Counted from the stretch's first letter, positions 44,211-53,879 are shown. The stretch: DNA of 64,000 bases from GCA-2794515 sp034436155 (GCA_034436155.1 DAOTVP010000010.1:186001-250000), one strand, 5' to 3'. Translations and numbers: made by a program. The notes: generated from the sequence alone by a model not told the origin.

Positions 44211-44949
44211 TTTCTATGGTGCTAATTCTCACCCACCCCATACGTCCATCGGGCAATTCAATTTTCGCCCAGATGCCCTGTTTTTCCAAAATACGCACTT
44301 CTGCGCCATGAGATAGACTGAACATGGATAAATAATCAATCCCTGCCCCACTTAGCACATCGATTGTCGGGGATGTGACAATCGCTAATGGGCGCGATGC
44401 CTCGTAATGAATACGACTAACCGTGAGTAATACAACGATGACGGTGATGATAATCATCATCATTAACGGATAACGCACATAGCGCCGATATATCAGATAC
44501 CGCCACCATATCAAGCCCAATATCCATGTCATTGACCATATCAATAATGCGACCAGTTCAAGTTCCCATTGTGTCAATAACCCTGTGAGGTGTGCAATTT
44601 GCGCCCATAAACGGGTTTCATCGACAAATCCATCTGGGCGCACGGCGCGGATGGCGTTAATACGATTGATAATATCTCCATCACGCGGGTTGAGCCGATA
44701 TGCTCGTTGATAATTGACCATCGCTTTGCCCCAATTTTCCATCTGTGAATAGGCTTGCCCCAAATTGAAGTAGATGGTGTAATTGACCTCACCATCACGA
44801 TGATTCTGGATAAGCGCCTCATATAATTCGATGGCACACATAAAATCACCTTGTAAATAAGCCTCATCCGCTTCATGTGATGATTGCCCTGACGACATTC
44901 CTGCGCTAATGATGCACACCCATAAGAATAGGATTATCCATCGCTTCAT
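44203..44949 (-). CDS. TPR/SH3 membrane protein (BatE-like)
   Basis: A 248-residue protein with a signal peptide. Two or three TPR-like repeats (EADEAYLQGDFMCAIELYEAL, then YFNLGQAYSQMENWGKAM) follow, then two membrane helices, and a C-terminal bacterial SH3 domain ending GWVRISTIEI. This order is that of BatE in Bacteroides aerotolerance operons. It overlaps the BatD-like gene upstream by four bases and is the last gene of the operon. It probably binds cell-wall or partner peptides on the outer face. Confidence 0.85.
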   Translation of the reverse strand: MKRWIILFLWVCIISAGMSSGQSSHEADEAYLQGDFMCAIELYEALIQNHRDGEVNYTIYFNLGQAYSQMENWGKAMVNYQRAYRLNPRDGDIINRINAIRAVRPDGFVDETRLWAQIAHLTGLLTQWELELVALLIWSMTWILGLIWWRYLIYRRYVRYPLMMMIIITVIVVLLTVSRIHYEASRPLAIVTSPTIDVLSGAGIDYLSMFSLSHGAEVRILEKQGIWAKIELPDGRMGWVRISTIEIT

Positions 44950-46241
44950 GCTGATTTATCCCATGCTTGGTCAATCTCTGTTAAAACTTGGCTCATCTCT
45001 GCTAAAAGAGGTTCAAAATCATATTGCACATCATCAGGCACATAATAGGCGCTTTGAATACGTGAGAGTAACCCGTTTATCATTTCGAGTTGCTCTGAAT
45101 GGGTGACATAATCAAATAAAGATGAGGCAACCTGTTTAGCAGAACTATCTGATTTATCGGCAATATAGGCATAAATAATCGCGCTCATTTTTTGCGGATT
45201 GGGTTGTTTTTTGACCAATTGAAGCCGTTTTTGAGCGCGACTTAACGCTGTTTTATATCGTTTTTGTGCGTTGCGTTTATCACGCCTTTTCTGATAGGCG
45301 CTGATGATCATCATGCCACCAACCAAAACGGGCATCACCAACCAACCCAAGCGCCACCATGACCCACTGAGCCATAATCCATTTGCGCCATCCGATTTCA
45401 ACGGTAATAATAGACTTGCGTTATTTGTATCGACTGGTGCTAGGCGTACATCCCCGCTTGCGTTGGGCAAAACATCTAACGAAAAACTCGGTGTAGATAA
45501 AATCACATACGTTTGTGAGCGGGTATCAAAATATGACCATTCAATCGGTGGAATTGGGTATGTCCCGATTGCAGATGGGATGATGACCCATTCAAATCGT
45601 TTGTTCCCCAATGGCACACCCATGTTCGGTTGTTGATAGACAGGCACTCGCGGAAAGATCTGCCAATCGGTCGGTATGGGGATAGTTGGAGGATTAATCG
45701 TATCTAAAATACCAACCCCTTGTATATCAATTTGTAGCCTAAATGGATTGCCAAGTGTGATTATGCTCGCATCTAAATTGGCGCTCATCACAAATTCACC
45801 GACAGCCCCCAAAAAACTCGTGGGTGCATTATCAGGTAGTGGACGCACGGTTATGGGTATCGCTGATGTGAGCAAAATCTGTTGAGATCGAAAAACATCT
45901 CCCGTGATGACCAAGCGCGACTCATCAATGACCAATTCGCCGATGTTTAACGGGGCGATGAAAATCTGAATTTCGCGCACAAAATATTGATTATCCCCAA
46001 TATTGCGAATGTCGATTGGCAGTGTGGTCGCTTCGCCAATCCAAAACCCTTCAAAATCAGGGAATTGTGGCGTGATGCCCGCTTGGTCAATCGCATAGTA
46101 ACGGAGTGTATACATGATTTGTTCGCCGACAAACGGCGTTGGGTTATTCACCCACGCTTCAATAAAATAATCACTATTTCCATCAAACGGTTGCGCGTTG
46201 GTAATACCAAGCATGATAACAAGAAAAATAAGCCGTATCAT
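44946..46241 (-). CDS. BatD-like oxygen-tolerance membrane protein
   Basis: A 431-residue exported protein. A short signal sequence precedes several beta-sandwich units starting FIEAWVNNPTPFVGEQIMYTLRYY, a BatD feature, and a single membrane helix near residue 310. A cytoplasmic tail with coiled basic sequence (QKRRDKRNAQKRYKTALSRA) follows. BatD proteins are thought to form an envelope complex with the VWA proteins BatA and BatB. It lies three bases from the TPR gene. Confidence 0.85.
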   Translation of the reverse strand: MIRLIFLVIMLGITNAQPFDGNSDYFIEAWVNNPTPFVGEQIMYTLRYYAIDQAGITPQFPDFEGFWIGEATTLPIDIRNIGDNQYFVREIQIFIAPLNIGELVIDESRLVITGDVFRSQQILLTSAIPITVRPLPDNAPTSFLGAVGEFVMSANLDASIITLGNPFRLQIDIQGVGILDTINPPTIPIPTDWQIFPRVPVYQQPNMGVPLGNKRFEWVIIPSAIGTYPIPPIEWSYFDTRSQTYVILSTPSFSLDVLPNASGDVRLAPVDTNNASLLLPLKSDGANGLWLSGSWWRLGWLVMPVLVGGMMIISAYQKRRDKRNAQKRYKTALSRAQKRLQLVKKQPNPQKMSAIIYAYIADKSDSSAKQVASSLFDYVTHSEQLEMINGLLSRIQSAYYVPDDVQYDFEPLLAEMSQVLTEIDQAWDKSA

Positions 46242-46244
46242 CCA

Positions 46245-46928
46245 TCACCAATCCTTTTCGGGCAACAAGGCATCATTGGATAGTGGAATCTGTCCCAATG
46301 CTTGTTCTTCGAGTCGCAACTGGTCGAGTAATTGCTCCGCTTCTTCGATAGATATGCCGATAAAATCTTGCGTTGGCAACATCTCAATAATATCTCCCCC
46401 ACCTTGATTATTGGTTGGTGTATCCCCATTGGTATCATCGGGTGGTGGTGTCGGCGTGGGTAACATATTTTGTATTGGTGTTGGTGTGGATTGTACCGCA
46501 CGCCTTAACGCCAGCTCTAGGTTATAACGGGTGTTATCCGATTGTGGATGAAGTCGTAGCGATTCTTGATAGGCTTCTATTGCGCGGGTGTATTCACCGA
46601 TACCGTAATACAGATTGCCTAAATTATAATATGCACGCCATGATACATTTTCATCACCACGCCGAATCGCTTGTAATAATGCCTGTTCCGCGTCTGTCCA
46701 GTTATTTTGTGAGACGAGCAAATGGGCATAATTGAAATACGGCAACGGTTCATCAGGCGCAAGCACTTGGGCATTAAAAAAATACAGTCGTGCATCGCGC
46801 CATTCACCCCGTTCCGTAAATGTCACGCCCGAATTGTTATACTCGGCTACACGATGAATTTGCTGATATATCCATGTCATGACGACAACAATAATCATGC
46901 CGATGACCCATAAGGGACGAATTTTCAT
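46245..46928 (-). CDS. TPR membrane protein (BatC-like)
   Basis: A 227-residue protein with one N-terminal helix and about three TPR repeats (VSWRAYYNLGNLYYGIGEYTRAIEAYQESLRL is the clearest, about residues 95-125). A Pro/Thr-rich C-terminal part follows. Its position between BatB- and BatD-like genes matches BatC. The start overlaps the BatB stop by four bases. Confidence 0.82.
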   Translation of the reverse strand: MKIRPLWVIGMIIVVVMTWIYQQIHRVAEYNNSGVTFTERGEWRDARLYFFNAQVLAPDEPLPYFNYAHLLVSQNNWTDAEQALLQAIRRGDENVSWRAYYNLGNLYYGIGEYTRAIEAYQESLRLHPQSDNTRYNLELALRRAVQSTPTPIQNMLPTPTPPPDDTNGDTPTNNQGGGDIIEMLPTQDFIGISIEEAEQLLDQLRLEEQALGQIPLSNDALLPEKDW

Positions 46929-47923
46929 GCCACATCTCGCTTCCGTTGGGGAATAATGGCGCTTGCGCCAAATAATATCAATGCCAACGCCACAAAAACA
47001 TTAAACCGTTCCGCCGAGCGATTGAGCAATCGTGTATTTTGCGATTCGATTTGCCTGTTGCGGATTTGGCTCACAATCTGGTTGATTTCTTCGCTTGTGG
47101 ATGTGGCACGTTGATATACTCCCCCTGTGATTTGGGCGATTTGCATCAAGAGATTTTCGTTCAAACGAGTGATGATGGTCGTGCCAAACGCATCCGCCCG
47201 CGCACCAATAACCGATCCTTGTGCATCTAAAAGGGGAATTTCTGTCCCTTGTGGCGTGCCAATGCCGATGGTATGGATAATCACACCTAAATTTTTAGCA
47301 GTCTCGGCGCTTATCAGAGGATTATCGATATGATTTTCGCCATCGCTAATGACGATAAAGGTTGTATTTTGTGTGATGCGAGAATCGCGCAGTCCTAACG
47401 CCACATCTAAAGCAGTTTGTAATGCCGTACCTTGTTGTGTAATAGATTGTGTGCTGACGCTATTCAAAAAAAGTTGTGCCATCCGCTTATCTGATGTGAG
47501 TGGCAATTGCACATAGGCTTCACCTGCAAAAACGACAATGCCAATTTGCACATCGGATACCACCTCTAGCAACGTATTCACGATGAGTTTAGCACGGTCT
47601 AATCGGCTGGGCAAAATATCACGCGCATCCATGCTGTTGCTGATATCCAAAACGAAAATCAGGGCGTTGCCACTAACATCTTCTGGTTCGCTCGAAACAC
47701 CCCACGTTGGACGCGCTAACGCGACAATCACCATTGTGATAGCCAATAGCCATACAATCAACCTAATTGTGTGGTTGAGGTTAGCACTATCTACAAATTG
47801 TTGTGCCACATCACCCAAACGTGATAACCGTTTTTTGCCAATAGATAATCTCCAAAATAAAAATCCACCTAATATAGGGACGAAGATGAGCAATATCAAA
47901 TAAGCAGGTGCTAAAAATGTCAT
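46925..47923 (-). CDS. VWA membrane protein (BatB-like)
   Basis: A 332-residue protein with two N-terminal helices, a VWA domain and a C-terminal helix. The MIDAS is complete: DISNSMDA, the QQGTALQTAL threonine and VISDGENH. The start is ATG 47923, four bases after the BatA stop; an upstream in-frame ATG at 47953 overlaps BatA and is rejected. It is expected to pair with the adjacent BatA-like protein and be worked on by MoxR. Confidence 0.92.
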   Translation of the reverse strand: MTFLAPAYLILLIFVPILGGFLFWRLSIGKKRLSRLGDVAQQFVDSANLNHTIRLIVWLLAITMVIVALARPTWGVSSEPEDVSGNALIFVLDISNSMDARDILPSRLDRAKLIVNTLLEVVSDVQIGIVVFAGEAYVQLPLTSDKRMAQLFLNSVSTQSITQQGTALQTALDVALGLRDSRITQNTTFIVISDGENHIDNPLISAETAKNLGVIIHTIGIGTPQGTEIPLLDAQGSVIGARADAFGTTIITRLNENLLMQIAQITGGVYQRATSTSEEINQIVSQIRNRQIESQNTRLLNRSAERFNVFVALALILFGASAIIPQRKRDVA

Positions 47924-47927
47924 TTGC

Positions 47928-48890
47928 TTAACCTGTCGTGTATTGAAGTACACTATAGCGCAAGATCTGACTCAGTATTAGTATCATGAGTGCGGGCAAT
48001 AACAGCACTTGTGCCACATCGCGCCACTGGATAAAAATATCGCGTTCTGCATCAGACCGTTCTAAGCGATTAATACGGTCATAAATCACCTGTAAGCCGT
48101 CTGTGTCTTCTGCGCGATAATATAATCCGTTGGTGATGGTAGCAATTTGTGAGAGGGTTTCTTCATCCAAATCGCTGGCAATATCAGCTTTGCCCATGCC
48201 AATCGCATACACTCGTATACCAAGTGCGCGGGTAGCGAGCGCCACCTGAATCGGGTCGATTCCCGCATTATTTGCGCCATCGGTGAGCAATATCACGACT
48301 TTACTCGCCGATTCGTTGGATCGGAGCATATTCACGGCGCTGGCGAGTCCGAGTCCTAATGCCGTGCCGTCTTGTTGCCCCTGTAATTCCGATGCAAGTC
48401 GAATATTATCGAGCAATTGCAACAAAATCGGATAATTTAATGTCAGTGGTGCTTGATGAAACGCATTACGGGCAAAGATAACCAACCCAATGCGATCAAA
48501 TTGACGCTGATTGATGAATTGCGCCATGACGCGCTTTGCCGCTTGCAAGCGGTTGTCTGGCGCAAAATCGGGCGCGGACATACTTTGGCTAATATCCACC
48601 GCCAAGACAATCGCCACGCCTTGCCCACGAATTATCTCGCGGCTATCCCCTGTTTGGGGACGTGCGAGGGCGATAATCAACAAAATAACCCCTATTATGC
48701 CTAATATCGTGGGTAAATGACGTAAAAGCACGCGCCAACTAGCGGGGACACGCGCCATCAACCGAATATCGGGATATAAAAATGATGCGGGCTTCGGCAT
48801 GAGATGAGTACGATGATTGATCCATAAAAAGATGACTAAAATGAGGATAAGGAGTAAAAATAAGGGTTCGGCAAATCGAAATTGGTTCAT
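47928..48890 (-). CDS. VWA membrane protein (BatA-like)
   Basis: A 320-residue protein laid out like its neighbour. Helices are at about residues 8-26 and 60-78, a VWA domain has MIDAS DISQSMSA, DGTALGLGL and LLTDGANN, and a final helix closes the protein. It overlaps the upstream gene by four bases. Together with BatB, DUF58 and MoxR it forms the core of the Bat/MoxR system, which in other bacteria supports oxygen or envelope stress tolerance. Confidence 0.93.
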   Translation of the reverse strand: MNQFRFAEPLFLLLILILVIFLWINHRTHLMPKPASFLYPDIRLMARVPASWRVLLRHLPTILGIIGVILLIIALARPQTGDSREIIRGQGVAIVLAVDISQSMSAPDFAPDNRLQAAKRVMAQFINQRQFDRIGLVIFARNAFHQAPLTLNYPILLQLLDNIRLASELQGQQDGTALGLGLASAVNMLRSNESASKVVILLTDGANNAGIDPIQVALATRALGIRVYAIGMGKADIASDLDEETLSQIATITNGLYYRAEDTDGLQVIYDRINRLERSDAERDIFIQWRDVAQVLLLPALMILILSQILRYSVLQYTTG

Positions 48891-49780
48891 GATTTTGCCC
48901 TCATATCGATATTTTTAGCCCAATTTTTTATCATCTCAAGCACTTTTTCGGGGGGGTATCCAATGGGTGTAGTCGCAAATTTGCCGATTGAGAGATGTTC
49001 TAAAATTTCCGATAAAGTCGCTAATTGATACGATGCCAAACGCCCATCACCTTTAAGCATGGTGATAATTTCTTGATCGGTCATATCATGCGCCGATATG
49101 CCATAGCGTCCGTTCAGATAGGCGCGTAAGGTGTAACTCAGTGCATCGTATTGCGGGTTAGACTGATGTTGCCGAAGCGCATCGAATAATAAAATTTGAG
49201 GATCTGCGATGGGTGTTATTGTCACATGTTGACGGGCATAATAATGCAATATCTCATATAATCCCAGCAATACGATAACTATCAATGTGATGCCGATGAA
49301 TATCGCCCATGTCGGCAAAAATGGCATGGTGATAGGGCTTTCATCTGGCTTGAGCGATAATGATGTCTCATCCAACATGCTAGGAATGCTCAGAAAGACA
49401 TCTGGTAGGGTATATCGTGCCAAATCGGATGTGCCACGTACACGATACAAAATTTCGGATGGGGGCAAACTGTGATCACCTATTTGCCATGCCACCAGTA
49501 TAAAGGACTGCTGTTCTATGATGCGCCCGTTGGCAGATGTTCTTTCAAGTTCATCAGTAGATATAACCTCGAAAATACCCCATTCACCCGATAATGCGGG
49601 GCGTTGTAATACCTCTATCGCCTCGTCATATTCAATAATCAGAGTCCCATTTATTGGCTCACCAATTTTCGGACGCGGATTATCAATCTGGATAAACGAG
49701 GTGAGCGTGGGTTGGGCGTGTATGATGCCTATTGACGACACCCATATCCACAATATGATAAAAATCAATAACCTTCTCAT
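48887..49780 (-). CDS. Unknown exported membrane protein of the Bat-like operon
   Basis: A 297-residue protein with a signal peptide (LLIFIILWIWVSSIGIIHAQ). A beta-rich extracytoplasmic part, one membrane helix (about residues 165-185) and a helical cytoplasmic tail with DALSYTLRAYLNGRYGI follow. That layout resembles the DUF4381/BatD-like accessory proteins that lie between DUF58 and BatA genes. I do not assign a family with confidence. It starts on the last base of the DUF58 stop. Confidence 0.75.
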   Translation of the reverse strand: MRRLLIFIILWIWVSSIGIIHAQPTLTSFIQIDNPRPKIGEPINGTLIIEYDEAIEVLQRPALSGEWGIFEVISTDELERTSANGRIIEQQSFILVAWQIGDHSLPPSEILYRVRGTSDLARYTLPDVFLSIPSMLDETSLSLKPDESPITMPFLPTWAIFIGITLIVIVLLGLYEILHYYARQHVTITPIADPQILLFDALRQHQSNPQYDALSYTLRAYLNGRYGISAHDMTDQEIITMLKGDGRLASYQLATLSEILEHLSIGKFATTPIGYPPEKVLEMIKNWAKNIDMRAKS

Positions 49781-50664
49781 CAGCGTATCCGTTGGGCGCG
49801 TTGGCTAAAAAATTGTGATAGTGCGCGATAACTATCGCCACGGGTATCTATGTTTATGGTATCAATTTGAGCGCGGGAAAATAATTTTTTACGTTGCGCT
49901 TCAAATCGTAAAGCCTGTTTGCTGAATTGCGCCCGCCAATCGGGATGATGCGTATCTATCACCTGATATTCGCCCGTTTCGGCATCGCGCAAGCGCATCA
50001 TGCCAACATCTGACCACCGATTTTCGAGCGGGTCACTGACACACACGGCGATAAAATCATGTTTTTGGGCGGTGATGAGCAGGTCGCGCTCATAACTGCT
50101 GGTGGCATCGAGAAAATCCGAGATGAAAAATACGATTGACCGTTGGCGTAAATGACGATTCACTGCATTTAGCCCAACTGATAAATCGGTGCCATGTTGT
50201 GCGGGTTTGAGCATCATCAATTCGCGGATAATCGCCAAAATATGATTTTTACCCTTGCGCGGTGGCAACACATGACGAATGTGTTCATCAAAAATCAGCA
50301 ATCCGACTTTATCGTTATTGGTAATGGCAGAAAGCGCCACAATCGCGCCGATTTCGGTCGCAAGTTCGTTTTTGGCGTGTTTTTGTGTCCCGAAAAATAA
50401 ACTTGCGCTGGCATCCACCACGATAAAAACGGTCAATTCGCGCTCTTCATGATACGATTTGATATACGGCTCGCCCATACGGGCGCTCACATGCCAATCA
50501 ATATCGCGCACATTATCGCCAAATTGATATGGGCGTACGCTATCAAATTCGACTCCACGCCCTTTGAAAATCGCATGATATGCCCCTGCAAATGTCTCTT
50601 GGACTCGTCTTCGGGTCAATAATTCAATTTTACGAATTCGCTTGAGGCTATCTGGACTAAGCAT
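49780..50664 (-). CDS. DUF58 protein of the Bat-like operon
   Basis: A 294-residue soluble DUF58 protein, shorter than the membrane form at 22069-23319. It opens with IRKIELLTRRRVQETFAGAYHS-type sequence, then VRPYQFGDNVRDIDWHVSARMG and a VWA-like core (IVVDASASL, FISDFLD). It pairs with the MoxR gene eight bases upstream. Confidence 0.93.
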   Translation of the reverse strand: MLSPDSLKRIRKIELLTRRRVQETFAGAYHAIFKGRGVEFDSVRPYQFGDNVRDIDWHVSARMGEPYIKSYHEERELTVFIVVDASASLFFGTQKHAKNELATEIGAIVALSAITNNDKVGLLIFDEHIRHVLPPRKGKNHILAIIRELMMLKPAQHGTDLSVGLNAVNRHLRQRSIVFFISDFLDATSSYERDLLITAQKHDFIAVCVSDPLENRWSDVGMMRLRDAETGEYQVIDTHHPDWRAQFSKQALRFEAQRKKLFSRAQIDTINIDTRGDSYRALSQFFSQRAQRIR

Positions 50665-50671
50665 AACAGCC

Positions 50672-51658
50672 TCATGGGACGGGTAAACGTGCGAGAAGCT
50701 GGTCTATCACCTGCCCTGTCGTGATATTATCGGCTTCTGCCTCAAAAGAGAGTACCAGACGATGACGCAACACATCGGGCGCAATCGCTTTCACATCTTC
50801 TGGGATGACGAAGCCTCGTCCTTGTAGCAATGCAAAGGCACGCGCACAGCGCATGAGTGCCAATGTCGCACGAGGCGATGCCCCGACTTCAATGAGCGGT
50901 TTGAGTTGTTTGAGCGGTGTATTGGCGGGGTCGCGGGTGGTGAAGATGATGTCGAGGATATACTCTTTAATTTTGGAGTCTACATAAATCGTCTCGGCAA
51001 CGGCGCGTAGATGACGAATTTGGTCTTCTGTCGCAATGGCTTGCACACGCGGAAGATCATAATTCCCCATACGTTCCATCATTGCCCGTTCTTGGGCGCG
51101 GGTTGGATAATCGACAATTGTTTTGAGCAAAAAGCGATCGAGTTGTGCTTCGGGTAGCGGGTATGTCCCCTCTTGTTCAAGCGGATTTTGAGTCGCAAGT
51201 ACCATAAACGGATCAGATAAGGGGTGCGATTCTCCGCCAATTGTCACCTGTCCCTCTTCCATCGCTTCGAGCAATGCCGATTGTACTTTGGCAGGGGCGC
51301 GATTGATTTCGTCCGCAAGGATGAGGTTGGTGAATATCGGACCCAGATATGGCGTGAATGTCGCTGTTGCGGGATTATAAATTTGTGTGCCGATAAGATC
51401 GGCGGGCAATAAATCGGGCGTGAATTGCACCCGTTGAAAATCGAGATTGAGTACATTGGTGAGGGTACGAATGGTTAACGTCTTTGCTAATCCAGGGACA
51501 CCTTCAATGAGGATATGCCCATGACACACCAGCGCGACTAACAACCGTTCAATCAGCGCATCCTGCCCGATAATCACTTTCTTGACCTCATCGGCAATAG
51601 TGCGTAACAACGCCGATTCACGGGCAATTTTTTGGTTTAATTCTTGAACAGAAACCAT
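50672..51658 (-). CDS. MoxR-family AAA+ ATPase of the Bat-like operon
   Basis: A 328-residue ATPase with Walker A GVPGLAKTLTI, Walker B LILADEINRAPAKVQ, EAMEEGQVTIGG and ATQNPLEQEGTYPLPEAQ. Walker A has Ala before the lysine (GLAKT), as in many MoxR proteins. The start is ATG 51658 with GAGAAAG ahead; the frame upstream to 51718 overlaps nothing but lacks a ribosome site. It should drive the DUF58 and VWA partners downstream. Confidence 0.95.
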   Translation of the reverse strand: MVSVQELNQKIARESALLRTIADEVKKVIIGQDALIERLLVALVCHGHILIEGVPGLAKTLTIRTLTNVLNLDFQRVQFTPDLLPADLIGTQIYNPATATFTPYLGPIFTNLILADEINRAPAKVQSALLEAMEEGQVTIGGESHPLSDPFMVLATQNPLEQEGTYPLPEAQLDRFLLKTIVDYPTRAQERAMMERMGNYDLPRVQAIATEDQIRHLRAVAETIYVDSKIKEYILDIIFTTRDPANTPLKQLKPLIEVGASPRATLALMRCARAFALLQGRGFVIPEDVKAIAPDVLRHRLVLSFEAEADNITTGQVIDQLLARLPVP

Positions 51659-51675
51659 ATTATGTACTTTCTCAA

Positions 51676-51999
51676 TCAAAATAGCCGACAGAACATCACT
51701 TGGTTGGGCGTGCCACAAGTGGCTAAGATATTAGCGACAATCAATGCCAATCCGCCACACATCGCCAATACGATGAGGAAAAACAAGCATCCACACCACG
51801 CAACGGGTCCGCCACTCAGGATACCTGTGAATGCGCCAATGATACCCGTAAAAATATCAATAATACTGCCAAAAATTTGTAGCGTGCCTGTGATGATAGG
51901 TAGTACAATCACCAACACAAGACTGAGTAAGCACATCCCACCACAAATGATGACAACAATTGGGACATTCACATTTTGTAAAAGTTCGCCAATATTCAT
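51676..51999 (-). CDS. Small unknown membrane protein
   Basis: A 107-residue protein, almost entirely hydrophobic, with about three helices and several cysteines (CGGMCLL, WCGCLFF, MCGG, CGTP). I do not recognise it. It lies 17 bases upstream of MoxR and six bases after the next small gene, so it is part of the operon. The cysteines could bind a cofactor or form disulfides, but nothing more can be said. Confidence 0.65.
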   Translation of the reverse strand: MNIGELLQNVNVPIVVIICGGMCLLSLVLVIVLPIITGTLQIFGSIIDIFTGIIGAFTGILSGGPVAWCGCLFFLIVLAMCGGLALIVANILATCGTPNQVMFCRLF

Positions 52000-52005
52000 A
52001 CGATT

Positions 52006-52446
52006 TCACCGACACGCCTCTGAAGTCTGTTCTGATAGTGACCATTCCGACTCTGAATTATCGCGTTCATAACACCGACAAAATGTAGCAGGCTCGCCCT
52101 CGCCTTCCCACAACACATAGCGCACATTGGTCTGAACACAGATGTTGGTATCTGTGGCATTATGCAGTGTCGCATTAACGATGCGTAACCCGCGATAATC
52201 TTCTTCCATGATCAATTGTACTTGAAATAATGGATGTTGGTAACTTTCTGGAATATCGCCCGCGTGGGCAATCGTAATTTCGCGTTGTACTGCCAGAATA
52301 AATAGAAACAAGGGTAATAACAAAAATAAAAACCACAGGATGAGCAAAATTGTGCAACCCAATCGGCGTAAGGGGTTAGGTTTGCGTTCTACGAAGATGT
52401 ATTCAACAGACGGTGGTGGTGATTGTAGGGGTAAGTTATTAGTCAT
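52006..52446 (-). CDS. Unknown single-pass membrane protein
   Basis: A 146-residue protein with a Pro-rich cytoplasmic start, one strong helix (CTILLILWFLFLLLPLFLFILAV) and an extracytoplasmic beta-rich part with three cysteines near the end (CVQT, FCRCYE). No family is recognised. It lies between the Nudix gene and the small membrane protein with short spacers, so it belongs to the same transcript. Confidence 0.65.
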   Translation of the reverse strand: MTNNLPLQSPPPSVEYIFVERKPNPLRRLGCTILLILWFLFLLLPLFLFILAVQREITIAHAGDIPESYQHPLFQVQLIMEEDYRGLRIVNATLHNATDTNICVQTNVRYVLWEGEGEPATFCRCYERDNSESEWSLSEQTSEACR

Positions 52447-52455
52447 AAGGTTCTC

Positions 52456-52989
52456 TTAGGGTTGGGATAGGCGAATTTGAATGCGGTCATGTACATCATA
52501 ACTGACGTGAGCGAAATATGGAGGCGAATTGTCGGGCATATTCAGCGCATAAGGCAAAATTTGGGGTAGATCTTCGACCAAATCGAGCGACTGAATATCC
52601 GTTTTGTGTATCCAATGGAGTGTGCCTTCACGCTCATCGCCGACAACATCGCGTGTCGTGCTATGGGCGATGAACACAAATAATAAAATCCCCGTTTGTT
52701 CGCCCGCATCAATGTGATGGATTCCACACAGGCGAATATCAGACACGGTTAACCCCGTCTCTTCGAGGATTTCGCGTTTTGCACCTTCTTCAGGGGTTTC
52801 ATCATGTTCGATATGACCACCCACTCCGTTATATCGATTTGGGAAGACGCGCCGAGTTGGTGCGCGTTTCATCAACAAGACATCATCCCCATTCAGGACA
52901 AAACACAGTGTACGCGGGATGACTAGCCACCGATTTTGGATTGCATCTGCCCCTTGTTCTTTTGCACTCATCGCTTCACTATCCGCCAT
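52456..52989 (-). CDS. Nudix hydrolase
   Basis: A 177-residue enzyme of the Nudix family, hydrolysing a nucleoside diphosphate linked to some group. The Nudix box is complete: GGHIEHDETPEEGAKREILEETG, with the metal-binding REILEE. The substrate is not evident; the layout resembles 8-oxo-dGTP or general NUDIX proteins. Either of two in-frame ATG codons (52989 and 52968) may start it. It heads the minus-strand Bat-like operon, with a promoter at 53014-53042. Confidence 0.9.
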   Translation of the reverse strand: MADSEAMSAKEQGADAIQNRWLVIPRTLCFVLNGDDVLLMKRAPTRRVFPNRYNGVGGHIEHDETPEEGAKREILEETGLTVSDIRLCGIHHIDAGEQTGILLFVFIAHSTTRDVVGDEREGTLHWIHKTDIQSLDLVEDLPQILPYALNMPDNSPPYFAHVSYDVHDRIQIRLSQP

Positions 52990-53013
52990 TATTATGATAC
53001 CCTATCAATCATA

Positions 53014-53042
53014 ATTATAACTTTTTATAGACACAAGGTTAA
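53014..53042 (-). promoter_or_regulatory. Promoter of the Nudix/Bat-like operon
   Basis: On the minus strand TTAACC (53042-53037), a 17-base spacer and a perfect TATAAT (53019-53014). Transcription would begin near 53007, about 18 bases before the Nudix start. For the divergent plus-strand gene only weak TATAGA (53026-53031) is seen. Confidence 0.6.
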
Positions 53043-53049
53043 AACACAC

Positions 53050-53871
53050 ATGACCTCACACTTGAATGCACCACCACCTGATTTACGCATCGTCCCGACA
53101 ACATCGGTTTTGCCCCACGAAGAACACGATTCGCAACGATCTATTCCACTCATCGAAGCCATTCGCAAAGCCAGCGTAATCACCAATCCACCGATTGTGG
53201 CACAAATTGATAACACCGATCAATATGTCATTTTAGATGGCGCGAATCGCTGTCATTCGTTTGGCGCACTCAATTTTCCGTGTATTTTGGTGCAAGTGGT
53301 GGATTATAACAGCCCATTTGTCGATTTGATGACATGGCATCATGTCGTCAGCGATTGGAAAATAGAACCCTTTTTAGAAGCTATTCGCAAATTAGATGAT
53401 GTCAGCATTGCCCAAGAAGATATTTCCAACCCACTGGCAACGCTTTATATGCGCGATGGGCAAAAAATTGTTTTATCGGCAGATGTATCGACTACATACG
53501 AGCGAAATGCCCTATTGCGCCAATTCGTGCGGATTTATCAACAAAATGCCAAATTACATCGCACGGTCAGCTCATCACCAGAAGAAATTTGGCGTTTATA
53601 TCCTCATGCGATTGCGTTGGTAACTTTTCCTGTATATACCCCAGAAGATATTATGTCTGCCGCCCAATATAAAGCCTTTTTGCCACCAGGGATTAGTCGG
53701 CATATTATACATGGACGGGCGCTATTGGTGAATTATCCTATAGATGCCTTGTTGGATGCAACCAAGACTATCGATGAAAAAAATGCCGATTTGCAAGCGT
53801 GGATACAAATGCGCCTTGCCAATCGCAAAGTGCGTTATTACGCCGAGACCACGTATCAATTCGATGAATAG
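53050..53871 (+). CDS. ParB/Srx-fold protein related to the SerK/SbnI serine kinases
   Basis: A 273-residue protein whose first 120 residues look like the ParB-like fold of the SerK/SbnI free-serine kinases. It has LPHEEHDSQR with Glu24-Glu25, ITNPPIVAQ, and LDGANRCHSFGAL where the family has DGHHR. The family uses ATP or ADP to phosphorylate free L-serine, or acts as a regulator. The changed histidine pair (Ala-Asn) leaves activity uncertain. The start is ATG 53050; the frame upstream to 52936 runs antisense through the Nudix gene. An ACT-domain gene follows after eight bases, in line with amino-acid metabolism. Confidence 0.7.
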   Translation: MTSHLNAPPPDLRIVPTTSVLPHEEHDSQRSIPLIEAIRKASVITNPPIVAQIDNTDQYVILDGANRCHSFGALNFPCILVQVVDYNSPFVDLMTWHHVVSDWKIEPFLEAIRKLDDVSIAQEDISNPLATLYMRDGQKIVLSADVSTTYERNALLRQFVRIYQQNAKLHRTVSSSPEEIWRLYPHAIALVTFPVYTPEDIMSAAQYKAFLPPGISRHIIHGRALLVNYPIDALLDATKTIDEKNADLQAWIQMRLANRKVRYYAETTYQFDE

Positions 53872-53879
53872 AGGATTAG

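Noticed and set aside
52936..53049. Longer start for the SerK-like gene
   Set aside because: The extension lies antisense to the Nudix gene and through its promoter; ATG 53050 fits the family start.
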